Shown one piece after another: positions 38,559 through 47,459 of a stretch of 64,000 nt of DNA. Below the pieces are notes generated by a model. That model had not been told where the DNA came from. It searched no databases and was given only the letters and a program-made list of their open reading frames with translations. Each line of letters opens with the position of its first letter. Within the stretch, counting starts at the first letter, position 1. The translations under genes were made by a program, and so were the position numbers. The stretch is from Variovorax paradoxus (GTDB taxonomy: Bacteria > Pseudomonadota > Gammaproteobacteria > Burkholderiales > Burkholderiaceae_C). The stretch spans positions 144,278-208,277 of the forward strand of contig NZ_JAGGNV010000007.1 of assembly GCF_018614955.1 (NCBI RefSeq), given 5' to 3'.

Positions 38559-40979
38559 TTAGCGGATACGTGGGCGGACAGCTGCGCGAATGTCTTCGAT
38601 CTTCGCGCCGGCTAACTGCAATTGCTGCCTCATTTCATCGAAGATTGGGAGGCCGAGATCGTCGCTGATTGTCATCAGCACGGAGAATGCAACGCCCTCT
38701 TCCGGAAACTCGTACTCGCTTCGCGACAGTGAATCGACAATAAGTCTCCACTGGGACGAGTTTCCAGTGTGGTCAAGGCTTACGCTCGATCGCTTTACCG
38801 GCCACCATTTCGCGCCGTGCTTCACCCGTTCCTTTTCAAGGCCCGAAGGAGCTTCTTGCTTCAACCGCCCCTTAAAAGTCGCCTCGCCAGTTTCCGCGTC
38901 AATCACCTCTTGGCGCAAATAGACATCTAGGTTGACGCGAACGAACTCCCCGGCGTGATCCCGATCAATAGGTGGTCTATGGACCAACGTTACCTTTACT
39001 GATCCCGAGCACGCACCGGTATCATCCACCAGTGAACGCGGCCACGCAAAAGCAAATTGGAGCTCCTGCCTGCGGGAAAGCACACCGTTGAACACCAGAG
39101 TGATCTCACTATCAGCGTTCTGCAACGTTCGGCCAGCGACTCTCGGTATGCCGGCGCCGACGAAGTCCTTGATAAGCCGCCGCAGCTTGGCGTTGGCAAG
39201 TGCTGGCGGAAGCTCCGCATGATGAATCGCCAGCGCGATCAACGTCTCCCTGGAGACCGTCCCAACCACTTGGTGATTGATCGCAGCGATTGTCTTTGCG
39301 GCCAGCGGCGCGGCAAAACTTGTGCCACAAGCATAGAGTGCATTGCCGTCGGCCGAGATCGACCGTAGGCCACTCACAGCGTCGAGTTTGCCTCCAACGT
39401 GGCAAATATCGGGCTTCGCCCCCAAGGAAGGACCTGGCCCTCTGCGGGTATACCGAGCTGGATGGCAAGCCCCTTTTTCGTCCGGCGGATTGACGGCCCC
39501 AACTACCAGCGCGCGAATGCTATCACCGGGCTGAAATATCTTGTCTTGGCCGGCGTAGCGATAGTTGGCCAGCATTTCCATGGCATCAACTGCTTTGACA
39601 GGCCAGTCGTCCCGTGCCTGAGCGGCGTCAAGATTGCCCGCCGGTAGAACAAACAAAATATCATGCCGATCTGCGATCTCATCCAGCAAGTTTGCAAAGA
39701 TGCTGTAGCTCGTATCTGCAACCGGCGTGGTGACCGCCAAGCTCATGTTGAAAACCCGAGCGCCCGCGAGCTTTGCGGCTGGAATTTCCGCGTCCAACTG
39801 CTCCAAGAAATCAACAAACCCTCTAGGGTAGAACTCGCCGTAACTAGATTCCGAAGTCGGGTGAAGCCCAAGGTCAAAGAATCGGCATTTTTCCTCCCGA
39901 AACACCGGGTGGTTGTTCAGAACATCTGCGCCGCAGATCAGACCCGCGATGAACGTGCCGTGACTAGGATCCTGATCGCTATTGAAGACCATGCCGGAAT
40001 CGCCCGCGGACCAAGCGGCAAGGTCGGCAAGTTCGGCGACGCCGGAATCAATGACGCCCACGACCGGATATGTTTCCGGCGGGTTTGTCGGCGCCGGGAG
40101 TCTAGCCGGGCCGGCCTGATCCCCCGCCAGCTTGGCGGCTTGCAGGACAGGCGGCAAGAGGATCGAGCGAACAATGGGTTGTTCATCCAAGAAGTTCAGA
40201 AGCGTTTCATGGATGCGACGTGCGCGGGTCGGATCCTGAAGCACAGACTGGTCGATGGTGATTACGAAGAGCGATGCTGTGATCCAGCGCTCCGCAAGAC
40301 GTGTAACTTGGATCGGAAGCTCTAGCCCCTCCAACTTCTTCGTGAACTGCGTCAGCGCCCGTTCGCCTCGACGTCGCAAGGCTACGCCTTCGCGCTGACC
40401 GACCGAGCGGCTTGAGATGAAGGTTTCTACGTAGTAGGAGCCTCCGGTCCGCCGATCCGATAGCCATTGGAAAGCCTGCTCCAGAGAAAAGCTTCGTCGA
40501 TCGGCAGCCGAGTACAGTCGTATTGACTCAATGGCGCCCACCTCACTCCGCTCACGTGAAGGCTTTGGCACTGTCTTTCCGTCGCTCTTCCTGACTACCC
40601 ATCTGGTTTCTGGCTCTGCTGAGGAGATGGCTGCCGCGATACGCGGGATAGCGCTCGGTGAAAATTCGACAACGAGAGAACCCAAGGGGCCGCCGAACGA
40701 AGGCCCGACATGATTCCCTGGGAATATTTTGTCTATCGGACGATGGCTCTTGGCCCATGCTTCAGCCTGCAATGCAACTTGCGCATAGAAGACTTCGCTG
40801 TCCTCCGAGGCGTTCGCGGCTTGTTCCAGGGCTAGGACTTGATGTTGCAGTCTGTCCCTGTGTTGAACGAACGCAGCATCTCGGCCGGCAAAGAAATCTT
40901 TGTTCGACCCGCCGGGATTGACGTCGGCGACGCGCACATAGTCTTGTGCGTTTAGGACCACCTGGACAGGACTGTTCAT
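38559..40979 (-). CDS. ietS: S8 subtilisin-like protease, IetS-type anti-phage/plasmid-stability component
   Basis: 806-residue subtilase without signal peptide, so probably cytoplasmic. Catalytic triad: Asp311 (VVGVIDSGV), His340 (DPSHGTFIAG), Ser554 (CGTSFAAPLA), with oxyanion Asn449 (VLPAGN). About 300 residues precede the catalytic domain and 230 follow it. It lies 17 bp downstream of an AAA+ ATPase gene. Such an ATPase/S8-protease pair is known as IetAS, first described as plasmid-stability genes and later shown to defend against phage (Gao and colleagues' survey); assignment here is by architecture and order. Likely the effector, held in check or triggered by the ATPase. Confidence 0.85.
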   Translation of the reverse strand: MNSPVQVVLNAQDYVRVADVNPGGSNKDFFAGRDAAFVQHRDRLQHQVLALEQAANASEDSEVFYAQVALQAEAWAKSHRPIDKIFPGNHVGPSFGGPLGSLVVEFSPSAIPRIAAAISSAEPETRWVVRKSDGKTVPKPSRERSEVGAIESIRLYSAADRRSFSLEQAFQWLSDRRTGGSYYVETFISSRSVGQREGVALRRRGERALTQFTKKLEGLELPIQVTRLAERWITASLFVITIDQSVLQDPTRARRIHETLLNFLDEQPIVRSILLPPVLQAAKLAGDQAGPARLPAPTNPPETYPVVGVIDSGVAELADLAAWSAGDSGMVFNSDQDPSHGTFIAGLICGADVLNNHPVFREEKCRFFDLGLHPTSESSYGEFYPRGFVDFLEQLDAEIPAAKLAGARVFNMSLAVTTPVADTSYSIFANLLDEIADRHDILFVLPAGNLDAAQARDDWPVKAVDAMEMLANYRYAGQDKIFQPGDSIRALVVGAVNPPDEKGACHPARYTRRGPGPSLGAKPDICHVGGKLDAVSGLRSISADGNALYACGTSFAAPLAAKTIAAINHQVVGTVSRETLIALAIHHAELPPALANAKLRRLIKDFVGAGIPRVAGRTLQNADSEITLVFNGVLSRRQELQFAFAWPRSLVDDTGACSGSVKVTLVHRPPIDRDHAGEFVRVNLDVYLRQEVIDAETGEATFKGRLKQEAPSGLEKERVKHGAKWWPVKRSSVSLDHTGNSSQWRLIVDSLSRSEYEFPEEGVAFSVLMTISDDLGLPIFDEMRQQLQLAGAKIEDIRAAVRPRIR

Positions 40980-40996
40980 CGCCTAGTTCCTTTCAT

Positions 40997-42166
40997 CTAA
41001 CGTCCGCGCTTCACCCACCGACTGATAGTGGGTTGGGTCTTGCCGAAGAGCGCAGCAAGTTGCTCTTGGTTGAAGGTTGTTGCCTTGTCTTCACTCAGGG
41101 CTCTTGCCAAGTCTTCTTGCGAGCCGGCTACGAGTCGTCTGCGCTCACCATCCGCCTGTTGAGCGCTGAGTTGGACATAAGCGCGGAGTGACTGAAGAAA
41201 GTCAAACGCGTCCTTGCGAATAGCGCATTGACGTCTGAGGAAGTCAGTCAGCTTCTCAAGATCAGATCCACTTGCGCCCTCCATCAACCAGGCTAAAAAG
41301 CGCAGGCGTTCGGGCTGATCAATGACTGTCGCCAGGCGTTGCCTCAGGATTTCCTGGCGCACCTCGATGACGGGCTGTGGGACTTCGATTCGAATGTCGA
41401 AGCGACGCCATACCGCGGGATCGAGAAGAGCCTCGTGGTTAGTGATAGCGATGGTGAACCCCACGCTCGACCGAGCATCCACACATTGAAGCAAGGTATT
41501 CACCACACGTTTGATCTCGCCGAGTTCGTGAGGGTCATCCCGTAGCTTAGCGATGGCATCGAACTCATCGAGCAGGAGGACGCACCGGTAGCGGTCTGCA
41601 AATGTGAAAAGGTTCGCGATATTGCGTGCTGTCGTGCCCAAGAACGATGAAATTAGTCCGTCGAGCTTTGCGACAACCACTGGTAAACCGATTTCTGCGC
41701 CAATGAAATGGGCCAACATGGTCTTGCCCGTGCCAGGAGGGCCAAAGATCATTGTTGACAGGGCGGGCCGCAGCCCTGCGGCGCGCAGGGTGTCCGCGTT
41801 CCGCCATTCTTCAAGCAGCGAACCGATGCTCGCGCTGAGTTGTGGGTTGAAGATCGGCCTAGGCGTGCCTTCAGTTGGCTCGACGATTTCGGCCAGTGCT
41901 GCGCCGGTCTCTTTGTCTACCGGCGGCCGAACGTTGGGAGTCAGCGTCTCTCCGACCACAGCAAGCCTCGAAAGAATCACGCGATTGGGAGTCAGATCCC
42001 CGGTCTTTGCCTGAGGGCGCAGAACCTTTTTTAACTGAGCAACCTGCTCCTCTGCCCCGTCTGCTTCGAGGGCACGGGAAAGACGTTCGACGTAGCTTCG
42101 GACAGCGTCGTTGCCGCTCTGTACGGATGCTCGGCAGAGCCCGAGTACTATTGGAAAATGCTCCAC
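40997..42166 (-). CDS. ietA: AAA+ ATPase, IetA-type partner of the S8 protease
   Basis: 389-residue AAA+ ATPase of the ClpX/FtsH-like central-domain kind: Walker A GPPGTGKT at residues 142-149, Walker B LLLDEFDAIAK (Asp200/Glu201), sensor-1 region IAITNHEALLDPAVWRRFD with a tandem Arg finger. The C-terminus (FNQEQLAALFGKTQPTISRWV) resembles a Cro-type helix-turn-helix. GTG 42166 follows an AAGG site. It precedes ietS by 17 bp; the AT-rich 42170-42260 segment is the likely promoter. The pair matches IetAS in order and domain content. Confidence 0.87.
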   Translation of the reverse strand: MEHFPIVLGLCRASVQSGNDAVRSYVERLSRALEADGAEEQVAQLKKVLRPQAKTGDLTPNRVILSRLAVVGETLTPNVRPPVDKETGAALAEIVEPTEGTPRPIFNPQLSASIGSLLEEWRNADTLRAAGLRPALSTMIFGPPGTGKTMLAHFIGAEIGLPVVVAKLDGLISSFLGTTARNIANLFTFADRYRCVLLLDEFDAIAKLRDDPHELGEIKRVVNTLLQCVDARSSVGFTIAITNHEALLDPAVWRRFDIRIEVPQPVIEVRQEILRQRLATVIDQPERLRFLAWLMEGASGSDLEKLTDFLRRQCAIRKDAFDFLQSLRAYVQLSAQQADGERRRLVAGSQEDLARALSEDKATTFNQEQLAALFGKTQPTISRWVKRGR

Positions 42167-42387
42167 AACCTTGCCTGTTTATGCGACGAATCGATGTTAT
42201 ATGCATCATAGATCAATTTTCATGCTTACTTCTAGTCATTTCTGGAGAAAAGTTGTTTGTTTATGTGGAGGCGGCCGCGATGAAGAAGATAGGTCGCCAC
42301 CAGCGTGGTATCCGCAGGACCTGCTTGGATGCCGGGAACAGTGTCCCTGTTGGCAGCTACAGGACTTGCCACTGAACCAGTTGCCTA

Positions 42388-44103
42388 TTACCTAGACATG
42401 CCTTGCATGGGATCCGGCGCGGGAAAAGCCTCTCCAATCTGCCGCGCCCTCTTGACCTCATCGGTATGAAGGTAGACAGAGGTGGTCGCCACTGATGCAT
42501 GCCGCAGGTTGTCTCGCACAGTAGTCAGCTCGACGCCACGCGCCAGCGCATGGGTTGCATGGGTGTGCCGCATCCAGTGCGGCGTTGCGCGTTTGAGCTT
42601 GTCAGCAGTGGACGGGCTCACGCTCTCCAAGGCCTCGGCGGCGTGCTGGAAAAATCGACGCATGACGGCCCAGAGGCGCGACGCGGTGATGCTGGCGGCG
42701 TCCTCCTCCAAACCAGGCACAAGCGCAGTTTTCGCGTCCCAGCGGGTTCGCGTCACCGGCAGGCGCCGTTGCGCCAGGTAGCGATCGAGCGCGCCTCGGG
42801 CCAGCAGTGGTAAAGCTACCTTCCCGCGTTTGCTGCCTTTACCGACCACATTCAGCCAGACGTCGTCATGGACGTCATGCTCGATGGCGCCCAAGCGTGC
42901 GTCGACCATCTCGCTCGGTCGAAGGCCGGTCGCGTACCAGAAGTCCAACACGAAGCGGAGTCGTTGCGCGCCCTCCTCGCTCCATCGGCTTGTCCACTCG
43001 ATACCGTCTGCGGCGGAGCGAATCAGGGTCCATTCGTGTTCTGTGAACACCCGAGAAGTATCGAAGGCGGCGCCGCGGCCTGTTCCCTTGACCTTCACAC
43101 CGGCGAAAGGATTGGCCAACACGTAGCGCTGCTCAATCAGCCAGCGGTACAACGCGCCGATCACCGACAACGTGTAGGCCACGGAGCGCGGCGCCAGTGG
43201 TCCTTGGAACGGACGCCACTCCGAGGACGCGCGCGGCCGAGCCGGCCCGACCCAGCGCTGCCGAGGCGATGGGCGTCGCAAGAAGGCTCGGTACGCAATG
43301 GCATCCTCGGTCGTCAGCGACGACAGTGCCTTGCCGCGCTCGAGGATCGCCCACAACATGAGGCGCTCAGCCTCTTTGCGGTAGGCGCGCTGGGTCGCCG
43401 CCGAGTCCTGCAGGCCCAGCCAGGCTTGGACGGCCTCGTAGTCATTGCCGGCCGACAGCGTGCAGGTGGCCTGCGGCGCCCGGAAGGCGCCTCGGGAACC
43501 GTCGACCTCTTGCGGCACGACCAGGTGCTCCCACGGTGAGGTCTCGGTCCTTGGCACGACTACCAGCGCCCTCGCCCGCTCGGTCAAAGTCGGATGTGCG
43601 GCGAAGAACTCCTCGACCCGTCGCGCGCTGCGCCGTCCCAGACCGGGAACCGCAGCCCACCATCGACGCCGGCGTGGGACCCGCACCGTCAGATCGGCCA
43701 GCGTCTGGATCCCAGAGTTTTTCAGGGCACGCGCAGCGCGCCCTGGCAACCAACGGTCGACTGCATCCGTCACCAACGGTGCAGGCAGGGGTAGATGCCG
43801 CAGCTTCTCGATCGCGTTTTCGACCGCCCTCGCATGCTGTTCGCGCTCGGATGCCGGATGCTCCATCAGGGCGGCCAGGTCGTCTCGATGCCGCACGTTC
43901 GCGTAGCTGGCCAGTTGACGCCGAATGTCGCCCAACATGCCCCGGGAGGATTGCCCCGTCGCTTTGCTCTGGCCGAGGTACTGCACCACGGCAGCGCGCG
44001 CCGGCAGACCGGCGTACCAGGCACGCAGTGCCGCCAGTTGCGAGGCGCTGGGGAACCCGCAATTTCCAGCTGACTGCCCTACCCTGTTCTCTGGAACTTT
44101 CAT
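42388..44103 (-). CDS. Tyrosine recombinase / integrase with DUF3701-like N-terminal region
   Basis: 571-residue integrase, much longer than a minimal recombinase. The first 200 residues contain a helix-hairpin-helix-like part (ALKNSGIQTLADLTV, VPGLGRRSARRVEEFF) as in DUF3701 integrases; a SAM-like core-binding domain follows. The catalytic domain shows Arg in TGLRPSEMVDARL, the HWMRHTHATHAL box and the nucleophile Tyr in TSVYLHTDE. ATG 44103 is used; a GTG six bases upstream is an alternative. On the same strand as ietAS with a 221-bp gap, it probably mobilises this island. Confidence 0.92.
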   Translation of the reverse strand: MKVPENRVGQSAGNCGFPSASQLAALRAWYAGLPARAAVVQYLGQSKATGQSSRGMLGDIRRQLASYANVRHRDDLAALMEHPASEREQHARAVENAIEKLRHLPLPAPLVTDAVDRWLPGRAARALKNSGIQTLADLTVRVPRRRRWWAAVPGLGRRSARRVEEFFAAHPTLTERARALVVVPRTETSPWEHLVVPQEVDGSRGAFRAPQATCTLSAGNDYEAVQAWLGLQDSAATQRAYRKEAERLMLWAILERGKALSSLTTEDAIAYRAFLRRPSPRQRWVGPARPRASSEWRPFQGPLAPRSVAYTLSVIGALYRWLIEQRYVLANPFAGVKVKGTGRGAAFDTSRVFTEHEWTLIRSAADGIEWTSRWSEEGAQRLRFVLDFWYATGLRPSEMVDARLGAIEHDVHDDVWLNVVGKGSKRGKVALPLLARGALDRYLAQRRLPVTRTRWDAKTALVPGLEEDAASITASRLWAVMRRFFQHAAEALESVSPSTADKLKRATPHWMRHTHATHALARGVELTTVRDNLRHASVATTSVYLHTDEVKRARQIGEAFPAPDPMQGMSR

Positions 44104-44137
44104 GCCCACCAGTTTAGGCGATGGAACTCGCTATCGT

Positions 44138-44153
44138 GATAAGAAGACTTATC
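44138..44153. repeat. Short inverted repeat just upstream of the integrase
   Basis: GATAAG and CTTATC, exact reverse complements, separated by AAGA and flanked by similar CGTG/CGTA trinucleotide contexts. It is 35 bp upstream of the integrase start. Could be a recombinase core site or an operator; neither is shown. Confidence 0.3.
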
Positions 44154-44466
44154 GTAATAGGTTCATTCAAACTTTGCCTTGGTGGAGCGCCGTCCCAGCT
44201 GAACCGCGTATTTGCGTATCCGCGGCGTGGCGGGAAGCGGATCGGCGTGCCTGATTAACTTGCCCTGGGCAATAGCCGTACACCCCTGCTTCGGGCCAGG
44301 ACCGAGCGGCAGGTATGCGCGCCATTCCGGTCACTGGGCTTCCTCTGAACCGGTCGCTCGAAGGCTACGGCAGGAATGGGCCCAAAGCGGTCTTACACAA
44401 CGCTCGGGACTGGCACGCATGCACTTCGACGCCTCATGATGTCCTTCCTCAAGTGAAAGATGCACG
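44154..44466. other. 313-bp region, no gene recognised
   Basis: Between the integrase and a LysR gene. No open frame here has convincing codon use or homology. The right part should hold the lysR promoter. Possible right boundary of the integrase/ietAS element; no direct repeat pair was identified by eye. Confidence 0.4.
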
Positions 44467-45375
44467 ATGCAGATGAAGTGGTTAGAAGACCTCATTGCCC
44501 TGGCGGAGACAAGAAGTTTCGTTCGCGCGGCCGCACAGCGGCACGTGACCCATCCTGCCTTCGGTCGGCGAATCAAGAGCCTCGAACAATGGGCGGGCGT
44601 CGAGCTGGTACTGCGCGAGGGAGGGCCGGTGACACTGACCCCCGCAGGAGAGAACCTGCTCCAGCATGCCTTGCAGACGGTGGAGTCGCTCGCGTCGGCA
44701 CGCCGTGAATTCCAGCATCAGGTGCTGCCCGGCCAGCCCACCTTCACGCTGGTCACCGGACGAACACTGGCCCGAACCCTCGCAGCAGATTGGTTGTGGC
44801 ATATCAGGGCGCAGACGGCCCATGCGCTCGTCCACGTACGCACCGGATCGATGGCCGAAACGCTGCAGCGCTTCGAGCGCGGCGAGGCTGACTTCATGCT
44901 CACCTACCACCATCCGGCCATCGCCATTCGCCTGAAGTCTTCTCAATACTTGCAGCTCACCGTGGCGCAGGATCGGCTCGTACCCATGTCGCGTGCCAAT
45001 GCCCGCGGGACGAGACTGTTCGACTTCTCGCCCACCAAAGCCGCGCCTTATCTGGCCTACGCCGACTCACTGGCGCTCGGGCGTCTGGTATTGGACCATC
45101 TCTCGAATCATGCGCAAGCACCGCGCCTGACGCCGACTCTGGAGTGCGATTCCGCCGATGCCCTGTTGGAGTACGTGTTGAAGGGGCTGGGCATTGCATG
45201 GCTTCCCTGGTCGCTGGCGATGGGTGCCTGCAAGGAGGGAAAGATCGCGCAACTGGGCGGCAAGGCACTCGAAATCGCCTTCGAGATTCGGATGGTCCGT
45301 CCCAAGCGGCGCCTCTCGGCGTTGGCGGAGGCGCTATGGGAAACCGCCGTTAACGAGCTGAGCTCAGCAAGCTGA
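44467..45375 (+). CDS. LysR-family transcriptional regulator
   Basis: 302-residue LysR protein. HTH: WLEDLIALAETRSFVRAAAQR, then HPAFGRRIKSLEQWAGVELV with a proline-rich recognition helix typical of the HypT/QseD-like subgroup. Effector domain follows (FTLVTGRTLARTLAADW). Starts at 44467 or two codons later (44473). It precedes a Bug-type binding protein and an M14 amidohydrolase on the same strand, the usual LysR/Bug/enzyme arrangement of Burkholderiales, and probably controls them. Confidence 0.9.
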   Translation: MQMKWLEDLIALAETRSFVRAAAQRHVTHPAFGRRIKSLEQWAGVELVLREGGPVTLTPAGENLLQHALQTVESLASARREFQHQVLPGQPTFTLVTGRTLARTLAADWLWHIRAQTAHALVHVRTGSMAETLQRFERGEADFMLTYHHPAIAIRLKSSQYLQLTVAQDRLVPMSRANARGTRLFDFSPTKAAPYLAYADSLALGRLVLDHLSNHAQAPRLTPTLECDSADALLEYVLKGLGIAWLPWSLAMGACKEGKIAQLGGKALEIAFEIRMVRPKRRLSALAEALWETAVNELSSAS

Positions 45376-45457
45376 AAAAGCACGGCGTGGTGCCGTCACA
45401 GCACATCGTTGAAGTCGGTCGCCGCCAAGAATCAAGCCACTTAACAAGGAGACAAAC

Positions 45458-46438
45458 ATGCGATGTGTTCATGGGGCTTGGGCGGCTGCCCTTTCGACGT
45501 TTCTCGCGGTGGGCCTGACGCCGACGGTTTACGCCCAGGGTGATGCCTATCCAAACCGGCCGATCACGGTCGTGGTGGCCTATCCGCCTGGCGGCAGCAC
45601 GGATTTGACGGGTCGTGCCGTTGCCGATCAGCTGTCGAGGAAGCTGGGAGCGACGGTCATCGTGGAGAACGTCGGCGGTGCCGGCGGCGCCATCGGAGCA
45701 CAGAAGGTCTCGCGCGCGGCGCCAGATGGCTACACCATCCTGCTCGGCGCCAACAACGAGATTGCGATCAACAAGCTCATCTCGCCGGCGGTCAAGTACA
45801 GCTACAAAGATTTCACTCCCATTGGCCTCGTCGCCTCACAGCCGATGGTGCTGGTCGCCTCGACGGCCAGCGGTATCAAGACGGTCGACGAGTTCGTCAA
45901 AGCCGTCAAGGCCAAACCCGGGAAATACAGCTACGGCAGTTCCGGCGTCGGAACGGCGTTGCATCTCTCCGGCGAAATGGTCAAGCAGCAGGCCGGGCTT
46001 TTCATGACGCATATTCCTTACCGCGGCGTCGGGCCGTTGACGACGGATCTGTATGGCGGCAATGTCGATTTCGGCGTGTTCGTGTTGTCCAGCGGGCTGC
46101 CGCACATCCGCAGCGGCAAGGTGGTCGCACTGGGAATCACGGAAAAAAAGCGTTCTGCCGTCGCGCCTGATATTGCGCCGCTCGCCGATCACGCCCTGCT
46201 CAAGGACATGGACATCGGTGTCTGGTTCGCCCTGATGGCGCCGCCCAACCTGCCCGACGCCATCGCGGCCCGGCTTCGGACGGCACTTGCCGAATCGCTT
46301 CAGGCGCCGGAGTTTCGCAAGAAGCTGGAAGAAAACGGCTCGACCGTGGCGCCCGTCAAGTTCGACCTTGGTCGTTACTTGGCCGACGAGTCGGCCAAGT
46401 ACCAAAAGATCGTCGAGTTTGCCATGATCAAGGAATAA
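45458..46438 (+). CDS. Bug-family tripartite tricarboxylate transporter substrate-binding protein
   Basis: 326-residue periplasmic receptor of the Bug/TctC family with a Sec signal (cleavage near VYAQ). Landmarks: YPNRPITVVVAYPPGGSTD, VENVGGAGGAIGAQKVSRA, YSYGSSGVGTALHLSGE, HIPYRGVGP. Bug proteins bind small carboxylates or amides; many genomes carry dozens without a dedicated permease, and none is adjacent here. AAGGAG lies 8 nt upstream of ATG 45458. The next gene follows after 4 bp, so transport and hydrolysis of one ligand are likely coupled. Confidence 0.92.
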   Translation: MRCVHGAWAAALSTFLAVGLTPTVYAQGDAYPNRPITVVVAYPPGGSTDLTGRAVADQLSRKLGATVIVENVGGAGGAIGAQKVSRAAPDGYTILLGANNEIAINKLISPAVKYSYKDFTPIGLVASQPMVLVASTASGIKTVDEFVKAVKAKPGKYSYGSSGVGTALHLSGEMVKQQAGLFMTHIPYRGVGPLTTDLYGGNVDFGVFVLSSGLPHIRSGKVVALGITEKKRSAVAPDIAPLADHALLKDMDIGVWFALMAPPNLPDAIAARLRTALAESLQAPEFRKKLEENGSTVAPVKFDLGRYLADESAKYQKIVEFAMIKE

Positions 46439-46442
46439 GCGG

Positions 46443-47414
46443 ATGAGCAAGCTCGCGTTCGCGCTGACTGCCCCCGAACTTGGCCGCTGGCGTGCAGGCA
46501 ATACAGACACCGAAGGCGTGTGGCACTTCGACTCCGGCCTGCCCGGGCGCAAGGTCATGGTGAGCGCTTTGGTGCATGGCAATGAACTGTGCGGCGCATG
46601 GGCACTGAAGGAGTTGCTCGATGCCGGCGTTAGGCCGGAGAGTGGTTCGCTGACCTTGGCGTTCTGCAATCTGGAAGCGTTCGACCGATTCGACGTCGAC
46701 GACCACGACGCATCGAGATTCACGGACGAAGACATGAACCGGCAATGGATTCCGGAGCGACTGGCAGAGGCCAGCACCCGTGAACGGCGGCGCGCGGGGG
46801 CCCTGGCCCCGTTCGTGAACAGCGCGGACTGGCTGCTGGACCTGCATTCGATGCACGAGCCCGGCCTGCCGCTATGCCTTGCCGGGACCCACAGACGCAA
46901 CTTGGACTTGGCAAGGCAACTGCGCGCGCCGTTGCATGTGGTGGTGGATGCAGGTCATCAGGATGGGGTGCGCATGCGCGACTTCGGAAAGTTCGGCATG
47001 CCGGATGAGGATCAACCAGACACCCGTTCGCTGCTGATCGAATGCGGATTTCACGGCGCCACGGCGAGTCTTGATGTGGCGCGCGATCAGTGCGCCCGTT
47101 TCCTGGTCGAAGCAGGGACAGTCACGGCGTCGTCTGCGCATCGGTCCATGCCACGGTGGAAACAGCCAGATGCCATCGAGCAGTGGGCGCTGTATGTGAC
47201 AGGTGCAGTAGTGGCAAAGAGCGAGCGCTTCTTCTTCACCCGACAGGTCGATGGCTTGGAGGTGATCGCGCTGGCTGGAACCGTTGTCGGCGACAACGAC
47301 GGCGAGCCGGTACAGACGCCTTACGATGACTGCGTGTTGGTTATGCCATCGACTCGGCAGGCCCGCGCAGGTGTGACCGTAGTGCGGTTTGCGCGACGTG
47401 AATTGTTGGTTTGA
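46443..47414 (+). CDS. Succinylglutamate desuccinylase/aspartoacylase-family zinc hydrolase
   Basis: 323-residue M14-type amidohydrolase. Zinc ligands: His45/Glu48 in ALVHGNELCG and the later His in LLDLHSMHEPG. Other family features: FTDEDMNRQW and LLIECGFHG. Enzymes of this group cleave N-acyl amino acids or similar amides; the precise substrate is unknown. It starts 4 bp after the Bug gene. Its right flank ends 45 bp before the possible IS end at 47460. Confidence 0.85.
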   Translation: MSKLAFALTAPELGRWRAGNTDTEGVWHFDSGLPGRKVMVSALVHGNELCGAWALKELLDAGVRPESGSLTLAFCNLEAFDRFDVDDHDASRFTDEDMNRQWIPERLAEASTRERRRAGALAPFVNSADWLLDLHSMHEPGLPLCLAGTHRRNLDLARQLRAPLHVVVDAGHQDGVRMRDFGKFGMPDEDQPDTRSLLIECGFHGATASLDVARDQCARFLVEAGTVTASSAHRSMPRWKQPDAIEQWALYVTGAVVAKSERFFFTRQVDGLEVIALAGTVVGDNDGEPVQTPYDDCVLVMPSTRQARAGVTVVRFARRELLV

Positions 47415-47459
47415 TCGGTAGTTTGTTGCGACCCGATCCAGCGTCTGCTCTTGGCCGAG

